Shown here piece after piece: positions 21,564 to 33,157 of a stretch of 64,000 nt of DNA. The number at the start of each line of letters is the position of its first letter. Position 1 is the first letter of the stretch. The notes under the pieces were generated by a model, which saw only the letters and a list, made by a program, of their open reading frames with translations, was not told the origin of the DNA and searched no databases. The stretch covers positions 531,321-595,320 of the forward strand of contig NW_004457343.1 of assembly GCF_000313135.1 (NCBI RefSeq). Direction: 5' to 3'. The translations under genes and the position numbers were made by a program. This DNA is from Acanthamoeba castellanii str. Neff. Its lineage: Eukaryota; Discosea; Longamoebia; Acanthamoebidae.

Positions 21564-23850
21564 ATGGGATCGGTAGAAATCGTTCTCGGGCAGAGGACGA
21601 TGTGGAGGATCCTCTTCCTGATCTTCATCACATTCTTCTTTTTGTTCATGCTGATGTTCTTTTACAAGTCTGATGTCAGGTACCAGTCGCCCCACCTCTA
21701 TCTCATTTTTGTTTTTTTCATGGATTTTCGCGAAGACTTGGGCTGATGAATTTGGCAGTGGGTTAGAGCCGGTAGGGGACCGCCACGTTCCTCCCATGCA
21801 GCAACACGGACGTGGTACGTCCCAAGTTCTGATCAAAGATCAACACGACATGGATCTCAATTGGCGTGAATCTACAGGCGAGGGCTCGTCGCAACAGATC
21901 AACTGCGAATCTCTGAAGAGCTTCAAGGAATGCTCACAACACAGCGACCAATGCACAGTCATTGAGGGTGAGGTGTGCGCGGCTCCAGGCACAACTGACA
22001 AGGAGACCCTCTTTGGCTACTGTGTCAGTAACGTTGTCGCCGCCACGTATGCCAGTACGTCCTCCTCTTTCTTCATCTCGATAATCAGCCCACCGTATCG
22101 CCTCCTCATCCTGTTCCCCACGTGCAGCTGTTAAGATGAAGATGGAGCCGAAGATCCCCACGTGGATGTCTTCGCATCCCGACTACTCTGCTGTCTGCGC
22201 CCGTCCTGCGAACTCGCTTGGCCCCCTCGCGCGCTTCAAGAGCCTTATCCCTCCCGGTTGGGTCCAGGTACACCTCCTCCTCTCCACTTGCGCTCGCGCT
22301 GTTCCTCACAATTCGTGCCTTCGATGATGCTTACATCCGGACCCACAGGAGAAGTGTGTTGGCTGCTGCGTGCCTCCTGAGCCGGTGCCGCAGAAGGAGG
22401 ACGACTCCCTGGCCCTCATCGTCTCGGTCTACAAGTATGTGAAGTGTTTTAATTCAACAGCAAGCATGCACCCTTGCTCGCTGCGTACCTTCTCATGGCG
22501 ATTCGGTTTTCGCATGCAGTGAGCACTTGAGTTTGGAGAGCTCCATGAAGTCGTGGAAGGCCAATGGTCTTCTCGAGTACGTGCAGGAGGCCTACCTCTA
22601 CATCGACGGTGCGCTTTCCCTCGCTCTCTTTCTCGCACCTGCAAGGCGGTGTCTTTTATAAGTTGAAGTTGAAGTTGAACCACTCCGCTTCCTATCAACA
22701 TCCGCGTTTGGGCTTAGCTCTTAACCGGTGTCGTTCGTTGAATCGCGCAGGTGGAGACCCAGAGATTCGAGAGAAGATCGAGTCGGTGGGCAAGTCCTTT
22801 GGTTTCACCGTGATGAACGAGGAGACCAACCTTGGCCTGGGCAAGGCGCTGGGTACTTACTTCTCTTTGCTACTCTCGCGTCTCAGCTTTCAGCTCTGGC
22901 GCTTCCCCTTTGACTTACCCAGCACTTGATGGTTCACAGCCAACTTGATGAGGGCTGTGAAGAGCCGCTTCGTTCTCTTCCTGGAGAAGGACTGGCAGCT
23001 CGTTGAGCCGCGCCAGACGGTGATTGAGCAGGTAACCGACCCACCACCGCCAAGCTGTCGCTCGCCCGCTCGCTCATTTTCTGCTTTCAACAGCTTGACT
23101 TGGCCAAGCGTATGCTATTCGATAAGCACAATGGGTCGCGTGCCGACGTGGTCAAGTTCCGTTCGAGGTTGAACCACGGTCACCCCAACATTCACCCGTC
23201 CAAGACCGATCCTCCGCAGTGGGACGATGACGCTGGCGTCAACATGGTGCGCGTGATTCTTCTTGCAATGTCACCATCGATTCTCGTCTCTAACTCCCAT
23301 TTTACGTTTCGTCATCGCAGTGGCTGACCCAGCCGGGATGGGAGCCTCATCTGTTCTGTAACGGCTATCACTACAAGAAGGACGACTTCCTCCTCTCCAA
23401 CTATCCTCACAGGTACTCTTTCTTCATGTGAAGCGGCGCTGTGTGTTGTTGGAAAGTTGCTGACCAGGCGGATCGTGTGGCGCCCCAGGATGTGGAAGTG
23501 TGGGTGCGACTACAGTTATTGGTGCTTCGATGCTGGCCAGTGTGGATGGACCAACAACCCCATCATGTACAACCGACAGTGGTGGACCGACACTTTCGTA
23601 CGTGACCTGCAACGCACAACACACAAGACATGTTGTTATTGTTGTTGGAGGCAATCATTGACCTGCTCTGATGGTAATCGTCGTTTATGGTGTGCAGTAC
23701 GAGATCTCGCAGAAGGACTGGAACAGGATTTTTGAAGCGGGCACCTACTACTCGACCGAGTGGCTGCTGCCCCACTGGGTCGTGGCTGAGGGCGATGGCC
23801 TCTTCAGGCACGAGGAAGTGGGCGAGGGCGACACCAGAGAGTTTTACTGA
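21564..23850 (+). CDS. type II membrane protein, putative Golgi glycosyltransferase
   Basis: About thirteen exons (21564-21679, 21759-22054, 22128-22267, 22349-22434, 22520-22608, 22751-22852, 22940-23031, 23094-23246, 23321-23412, 23468-23597 and 23698-23850 are clear). Residues 12-35 are one hydrophobic segment (ILFLIFITFFFLFMLMFFY) after a short cytosolic N-terminus, a type II signal anchor. The lumenal part has many Cys and Trp residues (INCESLKSFKECSQHSDQCT, RMWKCGCDYSYWCFDAGQCG). It also has a GT-A-like core: LALIVSVYK, a strand and helix, then SRFVLFLEKDWQLVEP, where EKD may replace DXD, and later WLTQPGWEPHLFCNGYHYKK. The fold assignment is tentative and donor and acceptor are unknown. 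The gene is divergent from the TPR gene, 216 bp away. Confidence 0.6.
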
Positions 23851-24357
23851 GCGCCGATTAACATCTCCACCTCTGAGAACAGGGAATCCCACTTCCTCCT
23901 TTCCTCTTTCCTCCTCTTCTTCTTCACAATCTTCATCTTCAATTGCTGTCTTCCCCCATTTGTGTCATCTTCTTCTTCATTGGGCTACTTGGTGGAGAAC
24001 TGCGCAACAATTGGCTGCCAACCACCACTTTCTCTACCGCAGTTCACACAGCTGGCCACCATAGTTAGTCCCAGGTACGGTCTCGCAGGAACCAAAGGGC
24101 AACGGAAGTTTGTGATGGTGGGTTTTTACCGGGATTAGCGAAAGCCAGCGAGGCCAGGCGTGATATGCAGCGCATTTTCGCGGAGGCCAGTCCGAAACTT
24201 CGCGGACTCCGTGGCCAGGCCTTATCATTGTGCCGGCCAGGTGCACTCTCATAACCACATCCCGCCGCGCAAGCATTCAGCCCCGCCTTACCATTGCCCT
24301 GCACCAACTCCTCCCAATCCGCCTTACCTTCTGCTCAAGCCCAAACCACACACCAAG

Positions 24358-24612
24358 ATGAACGCCAGCACCGAATCGGGCTTCTTTCGGGAAACCTTCA
24401 TCATGAAGTACAGCCCCAAGGTCTCTCGCCGCGCATCAACATCTTCCCTGGCCTGCGACGTCATGGACGTCGAGGCCTCCTCCCACAACCTCCACGTCCC
24501 TTCTTCCTCGAGTCCCTCGTTCCTGCCCTGCACGCCGCTCTCTCGGCTCTCGCAGAACGAGTTCCTCACGGGCGTCTTCCACTTCAAGCTACGTAGCCCG
24601 TCCCGTACGTGA
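24358..24612 (+). CDS. small hypothetical Ser-rich protein, possibly frameshifted at its 3' end
   Basis: The frame starts MNASTESGFFRETFIMKYSP and runs 84 residues with Ser-rich and LSRLSQNEFLTGVFHFKLR segments. Just before its stop another frame continues with protein-like composition (PVREEIPSKDDHSTPVPEAL) to TAG at 24671-24673, so either an indel or an unrecognised splice may join them. I recognise no family. The open frame extends upstream without a clear start, and ATG 24358 is chosen by context only. Confidence 0.35.
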   Translation: MNASTESGFFRETFIMKYSPKVSRRASTSSLACDVMDVEASSHNLHVPSSSSPSFLPCTPLSRLSQNEFLTGVFHFKLRSPSRT

Positions 24613-24746
24613 AGAGATCCCTAGCAAGGACGACCACTCCACGCCCGTGCCCGAAGCGCTCGAGTCGGCGTAGAGCCGCGATCCTCAGCTACCACCACCC
24701 CTGCCAAACTCCAGCTCGAGTTTGGTTGCTTGGGTGTCGACCTTCC

Positions 24747-26439
24747 TCAATCGTGTTGATTGGAGGAGACACGCACATTAGGCGAAACTTCGCGAAAGTT
24801 GAGATAATACGACCAATCAATACAAACTTTCCAACTCGTAACTCTGAACAACTGGCTGGTTCTTCTTTGTACAAACGAGACACTCTCCGGCCGTGGTAAT
24901 GATATCAACAGTGGCTGCCGGTGGCCACAGCAACTGTGGACAGGGGGTTCCTGCGCGATCTCCTCGTCTTCCAAAGGACCCGTGGGCTTGCTGGTGGTGT
25001 CGCCTCGGCCATCGTCGGCCTCCGCTGTCGGTCGTTCGCCCACCACCACCTCCCCGTCCTTGCTGCTCGTGAGCGCCTTCGTCTCCCGCAGCCACGGCAG
25101 CAGCTCTCGCAGCATCCTGGCCGACCAACACAACACATTGAGTACTCTCCCAGTTGAAGGCCAGCATCATCATGATGGGAAGTGGGGAAGGGGGGTACGA
25201 ACCGAACGTAGCCGAAGCGGTTGGGGTCGACCCGCTGGACGGCCTGGAGGAAGCGCAGGCCGGAGAGGATGACCTCCTGGGTCTGGTCGCGCAGGCGCGT
25301 GGAGTTGGCTTCGCAGTCGTTGCGTTGGAAGGCCGCCGTGGGAATGGGCGGGCCAAAGTGGTAGTACAGACGCTGGTACTTGCGTGGGCCTGGAGGCTTC
25401 ATCGCCGGCACCGTGAGATCGCGCTTTTTGGACTGCATGCCACCACAGGAGGTCAGCTCACTAACAATCACGTGATGATGGCCATCTCCTTGTGAGAATG
25501 CCGGTGGGGATGAGGCACCGCCGGGATGTCGCAGAGCACGCCGATCATGTCCTCCATGCCGAGCACTGTCACCGGCACGATGATGGCTTCCGTCTGTATC
25601 GCCATTCGGGCAAAGCCCTTGTGGTCTGGTGGCCGAGGGAGAATATCAGCGTTGCGAAACGGGCTAAGGAAGTCGGGGCGAAGGCAGTACCGGCCCAGAA
25701 CAGCGCATACTTGGGGTCGCTCTTCTTCTTAAAGGCCTCCCTGGCGCCTCCCGGGTAGATCAACACCGGATGGCTGCAGGAATGATGTGAGATCTCCGAG
25801 AGAAAGCAACCACAACACCAACAAGTGGAGTGGGAGGAGCCTCCGGAGAGTGCATATAGGAACTCGACTTACTTGTCTTCGAGGAGGGCTCTGCAGATCT
25901 CCCGGGTGCCGTCGACGACGCCCATCTTCATGAGGATGCGCTTCCAGCCGGGAATGTGGAAGTGAAAGTGGTCCCCCATGGTGCGCACGAACAGTCCTCG
26001 CTCCTGCAGCAGCCCGAACAGCAGCACCGGCAAGTCCAGCGCCTGTGCACTCCACGACAAAAAATAGGCATAAGGCGAGCAACGCACACGAAGTTGATGG
26101 GTTGATGGTGATGTGTGCGGGTACCATCATGGTGTGGTTGCCCACGAACATGAGCTTGGCACCGGGGTTGGAGGGCACGTTCTCAAGGCCGTAGAACACC
26201 GGGTCGAAGGCCTTCGTCAGCGGACTGCACCACCGGCCCATCCACTTGACCGATGGCGGCTTCTGCTCCAACTGCCCCCCCCCACGTTAACAAGCATCAA
26301 CAAAGGCGCCCTACATGCCCAGCTAGGGGGGGGGTACAATGGCCCTGAGAGCCCGCTCCTTCCGGCGTTGGGCTTTAGCGTCAAGCTCGAGCGTGTGAGT
26401 GTGTGTGGAGCTGGCGGCGGCCGGCGTGCTGCTGTCCAT
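24747..26439 (-). CDS. LPLAT/DAGAT-family acyltransferase (TMEM68/phytyl ester synthase type)
   Basis: Exon 1 (26439-26338) encodes MDSSTPAAASSTHTHTLELD and joins in phase 0 to LEQKPPSVKWMGRWCSPLTK. The next exons give VFYGLENVPSNPGAKLMFVG, then NHTMMALDLPVLL. That is an N-H-x5-D version of the acyltransferase catalytic His/Asp motif, joined across a splice. GDHFHFHIPGWKRILMKMGV and YPGGAREAFKKKSDPKYALF follow; the latter is the DAGAT glycerolipid-binding motif. KGFARMAIQTEAIIVPVTVL, GPPIPTAAFQRNDCEAN and an uncharacteristic tail complete the protein. Family members transfer acyl groups to glycerol, diacylglycerol or other alcohols at the ER or in plastids. There is no obvious long transmembrane segment. 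The stop is at 24747-24749. Confidence 0.82.
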
Positions 26440-26854
26440 CGGGCGAGAAAGGGCTGAGCTGCAGAGGAGTGGAGGTCTTCAAAGGGTCAGTGGTTGGTTG
26501 TGTAGTATTGAATTTGTGATATGGCGGCGTACGTCCAATCGGTACCGGTGCGTCTCTCCTCCTTCTTCTGCAGCTGGCCTGCTCCTCGCGGGTCTGTGGC
26601 ACGAGCGCGTTTGCGTTGGGTTGCGTGCCAAAGAGAAGAGCCCCTCGCTGTGAGTCCGAAAACCTGCCGAATCGGCGCTGCGGGCAGCGCCATTCCGCAG
26701 GACTCACGCCGGCTCATCAGTGCGCCTCTCCATCTCCTTCGTTCCTGCCGCTCAACCGATTTTGTAAATGGAAAATCAATAATTCTCTCATTTTCTTTTT
26801 TCTTTTTCTTTTGGCTACACTGCACCATTCATCAGCTGGAAGATCCTGGGCAGG

Positions 26855-28133
26855 ATGTCGTACCGTGATCGCGAATACGATGAGCGAGATTACCGCCGTG
26901 ACGATCGCGATGAACGCGATTATCGGAGACGTTCACCATCGCCAGTCTCGCGGGGAGGTGACGCTTATCACCATCATCATCGCAGCGCCCCGCCCCCGCC
27001 TCCCTCGCATCGCGGCGGCATGCCGCCCATGATGCACCACATGGCCGATAGCGGCAAGAGATTGAACGAGGTGTGCCGAGATTACAGAATGACGGGCCGC
27101 TGCTCGCGTGGATCGCGCTGCATCTACATTCATGCCATGGAAGAACCTCTGGAGAAGCGCGAGCTCTGCCGCGATTTCTCTCGCGGCTACTGCGCGCGCG
27201 GTGATCTCTGCCCCTACTCGCATCGGATGGTGGACGACGCCCCACGAGACGTGTGCCGCGACTTCATGCGAGGGCTCTGCACGCGTGGCTCTCGATGCCC
27301 CTACATGCACATCGGCCTCATGCCAGCGCCGCCGCCATTTCTCTTCCCACCACCCATCGTGCCTCCTCCCCAGCCCCTACCATCCCAATCCAACAAGGTT
27401 ACCTCTAGCTCCCTCCTCATCTTCTCCATCTCCTTGCTTCTTCTTCTCTCCGCTCCGGCAACGCCAGCCACAGCCATTGCTTCCGCTCATCGCTCCTCCG
27501 CTCACTGCTGCACCATAGCGCACTCCTCCCTCTCATCTCATTTCGCGATGCATCCATCTCGGCCAAATTCTCAAAGCCCTCCGCAGCCTGAACGCTCCAA
27601 AATCATCCACCTCAGCAGCTGTAACTGCTTCTAACATCAAATCACACCTCCATCTCATCCCCTCAGCCGGCGCGCGCTGGACCTGAAGTGTGTAGGGACC
27701 ACCTCTTCCGCAAGAAGTACGGCCCTCCCCTCTTCGCCCTGGTCTCATCTCTCCGTTGATGTCTTCATCTTCTTACCCTCGTCATGGCGTCTTGTTGAAT
27801 GATAGCTGCACACGAGGGAAACAGTGTCCCTACCTTCACGTCGTCCTCACGGACAAGGACAGCGAATTGGCCGCTGGCGGCAAGAGAAAGAGGGAGGACG
27901 GTGAAGACGACGATGACGATGACAAGGACGACTACGTGGACGTCGACGAGCTCGACAAGATCAACAGGCACCTGCGAAGCGACAACAAGGTGATCCGCGA
28001 GGAGAACAAGATGCTGCGCGAGGAGAACCTCCGGTTCCGCGAGGACAACATCCGGCTGCGCAAGCTCATCGAGGAGAACAAGAAGGACCACAGACAACAC
28101 TCGCCCGAGCTCAACGCCGCCTCTCCGCTGTGA
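26855..28133 (+). CDS. CCCH zinc finger protein with four fingers and a C-terminal coiled coil
   Basis: Three exons (26855-27397, 27667-27716, 27806-28133) encode 306 residues. The N-terminus is rich in RD/RE dipeptides (MSYRDREYDERDYRRDDRDE) like an RS-type splicing protein, then His/Pro-rich. Four CCCH fingers follow: VCRDYRMTGRCSRGSRCIYI-H, LCRDFSRGYCARGDLCPYSH, VCRDFMRGLCTRGSRCPYMH and, built across two splices, VCRDHLFRKNCTRGKQCPYL-H. Spacing is C-x7/8-C-x5-C-x3-H. After an acidic stretch comes a leucine-zipper-like helix (LRSDNKVIREENKMLREENL). The fingers resemble ZC3H10-type RNA-binding proteins. A role in mRNA processing or turnover is inferred. Confidence 0.88.
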
Positions 28134-28296
28134 TGACTTCTCGCGCCCGCACCCTCCGTGTTGTGCCTCCTTCTCCTCTCCTCCTTGAACGAGTGCGACA
28201 CTCTCAGTTATGGAGGCGAGCAGTGTACGTCTCTACTTCATGAAGAAGAAAGCGCGTGTCTTCCGCGATATACAAACAATGGCTCGTCGTCTACTC

Positions 28297-30105
28297 TTAC
28301 TCTTCCTTCTGCACGTCGGCGCGAGTGGCGTTGGTGTTGGCGCCGACGCTCGGCTGCAGGCTCTTACCAGGGTGGATCTCGAAGGTGTCGTAGTGATCGT
28401 CGTCGCTGTGCGGAGCCGACGTTGTCTGCCCGACGCCGCCGGACTCGTGCAGTTCGGGGCTCCCGCGCTGCGAGTTGGAGAGCTTCGTCATCTTCGGCAC
28501 TGGACCGTCGGGCAGGCTGAGGCCTCTACGTTGCGGCGCCTTTCTCTTCTTCCCTGGTGCTGCGCGCTCTGGTTGATCACAAACCAGAAGCCGGAAGCTT
28601 GATGAGTTTCGCTGTGCAGCTCGAGACCTGCGTGTGTGTGAAGAGGTACCCATCAAGAGCTGGCTCTGCTTCGCGGGGACAGGGGTCAGGCCTCCGTTGC
28701 TGCTTTGCTGTTGACGGAAACTCGCAAGGCGGTCTTGCAACCTTCTGGACGAGTTCAGCGTCTGCCTCTGCAGGAACGGCGGCGGTTCGCGGCCGAGGAT
28801 CGAGTCTGGCGTAGAAGCTGTAGGCGGTGTGGGCAGGCGAGCTCCACCTCCACCTAGCATCGCCAATCCAGAAGGCAGGGCATGCTGGCGTGCGGAGAGC
28901 GACATCGGCTGGTCGATGGATTCGGCCGTACGCTGGCCCGGACGTTCGCTATAGCGAAACTGCGCGATACCTTCTTTCGTTATGGTAAGGGGAGGCGGTG
29001 TAGGCTCGGGCTTCAGGATGAGCGAAGCGTGAGGAGCTTCTTGCGACGGATGAAGGTTAGCAGCGCACTCGGAGATGCAGCACTAGCATGTATGTGGGTT
29101 ACCTGGCTTGGGGCCTACAAGCAACCCGTCCTGGTTTCCGATGAGCTGCGGAGAGTGGCGGAACGAGTGTCCAGCCAGCGATGGATAGCCCATGGGAGTA
29201 GCATCAGGCTTTGTGGTGGCCTGACCATGCGCTTCTTTCGCATGACCACTGCATGAACAAAATGAGGAAGCGAGCATTCCGAGAAACGCGCAAGGTAGCG
29301 TACTTCAGGGCGAGCCCAGGCGGCGGACTCAAGCCAAAGGGCGGCCGTATGCCATACTCGTCGGACTGATAACCTGGAGGCGATGGGTACTGCCTCACTT
29401 GGCCAGGCATCGCCAAGTCCCACGCGTCGACAGCGTTCGTCCTGAAGCTGAATATCCAATGTAGCACGATGAGTCGACAGAGCACAGCAACTACGCGGAG
29501 CAGACGACTCGGTACCTATCAGTGGAACCCTGCGTAGGGGAGTGTTGCCAGAGAACCGCTGACTCCTGTTTTTGGCGGTGTATCTGGCGAACGAGACCTC
29601 GCACAAGGGCCGCCTCCTGGCCGCGCTGGAATCGCATCACCTTGATCGCCCTGCGTTGCAAAAAGAAGGTCATTGCGCCGTTCTCGCGAGAAGAGAGCTC
29701 TGAGAACCAACCTTTCCAGCGCGACGACTGAGTCCTCGAACCCTTGAGCCGAAATGGGGGTGTGAGCACAGTGCTACGCAAAGCGACTTCCAGTGGAAGC
29801 GTACAGGGTTGTATTCGCGGAGGTGGGCTGTCCTTCTGCATCGAGCACGTCGCGGTAGATGATGAGCAGAGCTCTGCAAGCCTAATAAGACGTGCGGATG
29901 TACGTACTCGGAACGTAGTAGACTGGCAAGATTTGCCGCACGAGGGGCATAGCGAGTCGCTCGAGTAGGAAGAAGGCGCAGTGAAGCAGGTGTGACAGAA
30001 TACGTGCCCGCAGTTGGTGAAGACCACGTCCAGCCACGCCGGCCACGAGTCGCTACTCGCTACGTTGTAGCACGAATTGCAGTGTAGCCACACGCTCTCT
30101 TCCAT
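28297..30105 (-). CDS. ZIP3/RNF212/HEI10-like RING protein, probable meiotic SUMO/ubiquitin ligase
   Basis: Exon 1 starts MEESVWLHCNSCYNVASSDS and has the RING ligands C-x2-C, NCGHVFCHTC and CPSCGKSC, the short RING at the extreme N-terminus seen in ZIP3, RNF212 and HEI10. Phase-consistent exons add KDSPPPRIQPW, FEDSVVALER and AIKVMRFQRGQEAALVRGLV. The last matches the helical region after the RING in that family (pattern F-Q-x-x-Q-x-x-x-L-x-x-x-x-R-x-I). The rest is disordered: ROYPSPPGY-type Pro-rich exons (VRQYPSPPGYQSDEYGIRPP), a Ser-rich tail (LPTPPTASTPDSILGREPPP) and a basic patch (GKKRKAPQRRG). Family proteins sit on the synaptonemal complex and select crossover sites. Exon limits in the middle are approximate. 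An ordinary RING ligase is the alternative. Confidence 0.72.
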
Positions 30106-30521
30106 TCGTCTTGTCGAGGTCTTTAGCACTGCACTCTCTCTCTCTCTCTCTCTGGTCCTCGTTCAAGTAGAAGAAGTGCTTGTACTACGTACTGTGCTCC
30201 TAGCTGCAGCCGTGCCTCCTCCTTTCGTGTCGAGCGTTGAAAAAGAACAGAGCAAGCCGGCGCCTTCGGCGGCCGCTACATTTTTGCCTGCACAGCCAGG
30301 AATGGGAGTGGAATGCGCACGAACGGAGGCGAAGGAATGAAGAACGCGCGCGTTGTGGTAGTGGTATAGCTCTCTTTCGTTGCTTCCGCTCATGAAGCGG
30401 GTCATAGTTCCATGCGCATGTGCAGGGCGCCGAGCGTGTCGGGTATGTGCTGTTCGAATATGGGGGAGGTGATGGTGCAATACTCTGCACGTCTCGCAGG
30501 GTTAGAGCAAGGCTGCTACTG

Positions 30522-31247
30522 CTAAGCCTGGAGCTTGGTGGTACCTTTAAAGCCCACCTTCTCGTAGGCCTTTACCGAGGCCTCGTTGTCGGCATACGGT
30601 GTGATCTGAGCTCGCTTGAAGCCTCTTGCCCGCCCTTGATCCAGCACTGCCAGCATCAACTGGTGGCACACGCCTCGCTTCCGAAAGGTCGGGGTCACGG
30701 CAACGTATTCAACGATCCAGTGCTCGTGCTCACCTGCAACGTCCATGTGACGCTTAGAGCCAGAGACGAAAGGGCTATGGGAGGAGCTGTAGTACCGTTG
30801 AGCGCGGGCCAGAGCACGAGCAGTTCGTTCCACACGCGCTCCGTCTTGGCCATCTGCTCTACACTCCACTTCCTCTCCTTAAGTGCGGTCGTGACTGCTC
30901 GCCAGAGCCCCTCTCCAGTCTTCTCTTCAGCGCTGTAGCCGCACGCGGCTGGAATCACAAAGGTGAGCTGCTACTTGCGGAAGTAGCGCGTGGGTGGTAC
31001 CTCCTGCGTGAATGCCATCGATTTCAGCGATGAGGAAGCAGTCCCAGCGGGTGAACGAGGGCTCGGGAGTGAGGACGAGGTCCTTGAGGATGGCGAGCAG
31101 CTCCCCCTCACCGCAATCATCAAAGAGCACATCATAAAATCCCCGGGGCAAGGACGATCGTGAAGCTTCTAGCAGAATCCACGCCAGAAATGTGGCGTCA
31201 TCTTCCGTGGCGCGGCGCACACTCACTTTGCTGCTGTTCGCTTGCAT
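30522..31247 (-). CDS. GNAT-family N-acetyltransferase
   Basis: About three exons. The start is MQANSSKVSVRRATEDDATF, with an N-terminal strand and helix (FLAWILLEASRSSLPRGFYD) and WDCFLIAEIDGIHA. The second exon gives AACGYSAEEKTGEGLWRAVT and VWNELLVLWPALN. The third gives EHEHWIVEYVAVTPTFRKRG, then VCHQLMLAVLDQGRARG. R-K-R-G-V-C is the acetyl-CoA pyrophosphate loop (usual R/Q-x-x-G-x-G/A, with Cys at the last position). QITPYADNEASVKAYEKVGF is the usual motif B with Tyr. The substrate cannot be told from sequence; small molecules or protein N-termini are both possible. Confidence 0.82.
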
Positions 31248-31405
31248 CTACGTGAGGGGAACTTCTGCGTTTTTCTTTTTTTTCTTTTGTTATTTAGACG
31301 AGAAAGCTGTTCAAGGCCTTATGTACAAGCTCGCGGTGTTGCGCGACATCGGTCGGCAAGAGACTGGAGTGGAAGAGAAGGAGTGGAAGATGGTGCGAAG
31401 GGACC

Positions 31406-33157
31406 TCACTTGCCAGCCTTGAGCGTCTTGGGGGTCCAGCCGGCTTGCCGCAACTCTATGACGTCCTGAACGAGGAAGCGGATGCGGGCGGGCAGGGCCT
31501 TGTTGGTCATGATGCCACGCAGGGCGCGGAAGTACTCATCCATGCGCTTGTGGCTATCCGACGACAGCACGTCGAGGTCGCGGCCGACGATGATGAACAG
31601 CTTGCACAGACACTCCACATCTTCGTCAATCGTCTCAGCCTTATTGTCCGCAATCGCATCTGCAAGAACAATGACGAACAACAATGACGGTTAGCGCGTG
31701 TCGTGTGGTGTCATGTAGTAGAGTGGAGTGGAGTGCTTACGGGTGACGGATCCGAGCAGGGTAGAGAGACAGATGTGAGCGATCTTGTGCGTGATCACTT
31801 TCTTGCGGTAGAGCTCACCGATGAAGATCACGTTGCCGATCATCACCCTCTTTGTGGGATGTGTCTCGCCCTCCTCCTTCTTCTCGAACATTGCCTGGCA
31901 CCTATTTAAAAGAGCACGCCTGAATGTCTATAAAACCTAAGTTTAGTAGGAGCCATGATAGTCCTTGGCACATTGAATGCAAGCGTACCATATCTCGCTC
32001 TGACCCAGGCTCCTTGAACTTGGGGGCCTTGTTGACCCAGTCCGAGCACATCTGTGCGTAGAGGGAGCTGAACGTGGGCTCGAGGGTGGCCTTGTCGAAG
32101 ATGATATCAACGATGCCCTTCAGGACGTCCAACGAAGGTATCTCCAGCGCGAACAGCTGCCCGCACAACTGGTGGAAGTTGTCCACCGACAGCTTGTTCA
32201 GGATCCTGCGCGGAGCCATGTTCTATAAGCACCACATACCCCGCTAAACAGCCACACAGGCAGTGCGCTCGTACCCCTTGACCTGGGAGAGGAGCTCCTG
32301 GTCCTTGCTGAGTCCGCCCTGACGCCTCCGCGGGGTCCACGCCTTGGCGCCATCTGACAGAACCGCCGGCGCAGCTTCGACTCGCTCTCTCCTCCAGCCG
32401 CCGGACTCCTCCATCTCCTCGGGGTTGAACTCGCCTTCCTCCTCTTCAACCGGACCCTCGGCTCGCTTCCACATGCGAGGGGTTGAGGGCGCCGACGAGG
32501 TCGCGGCCTTCTGTGCGAAGCGCGGGGGAGTTGGTGCGGCCTGGAATTGCTTCCAGCGCGGCACGGTGGGCGAGCCTGGCGTCTTGGGACGACCCGCGGG
32601 CGGAGGGCTGTAGCCCGGTGGGTAGGGTGAGCCTGCGCGCCCGCTCGTGGCAGTCCCCGCAGCGCGCCTGCCGCGGTGCAGTCTGAGCGTGGCGATGTCG
32701 CGCGCGGACTCGCCTCTTCGGATCGAGGGTCGCTCGTCCCGGCCTGGACGGTCCCTGGTTGTCGTCATGGGCGTCTCTGACGAGATCAGGCACCCCAGGC
32801 CCGACTTGGGCAGGCCCGGCGGCGGCTCGGTGTAGCGCTGTACACCGTCATTCAGAAGATAGAAAGGGTCTGAGGCAAAGGCGGCAGATAGCAACAGGCA
32901 AAAGTAGCATAAGCGAGTACCTCTTTGAATTGGAGGAGAAACGATGGTGAGTAGACCCTGCGCTTTCCGTCGCCATCGCCATCAGCACACTCGTCGCTGG
33001 TAGTGTGGTGAAGGTTGGTGCCCGGGTCGTGGGAGATGGAGGTGTCGATATGCCGCTCTTGGGCTTTGTTAGTGCCTTCCGCTTCGGCCAACAGGCGGGC
33101 GAACGAGGCCGTGGCTCGGGCCGCGTGCTCGCTTAAGGGAAGCGCGGGAGCAGACAT
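31406..33157 (-). CDS. eIF4G-type translation initiation factor with MIF4G domain, short form
   Basis: Exon 1 (33157-32921) ends with RRVYSPSFLLQFKE, a Y-x4-L-L eIF4E-binding motif. Exon 2 starts at 32837 (RYTEPPPGLPKSG) and is a disordered Arg/Pro/Ser-rich linker. The MIF4G domain follows: KGILNKLSVDNFHQLCGQLF, TLEPTFSSLYAQMCSDW, TFRRALLNRCQAMFEKKEEG, VMIGNVIFIGELYRKKVITH, DVECLCKLFIIVGRDLD and IRFLVQDVIELRQAGW. MIF4G binds eIF4A and eIF3 and bridges mRNA cap to ribosome. The frame stops at KAGK, with the next gene starting 158 bp beyond, so no MA3 domain follows. The order (eIF4E site, then MIF4G) resembles compact or iso forms of eIF4G. Confidence 0.9.
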
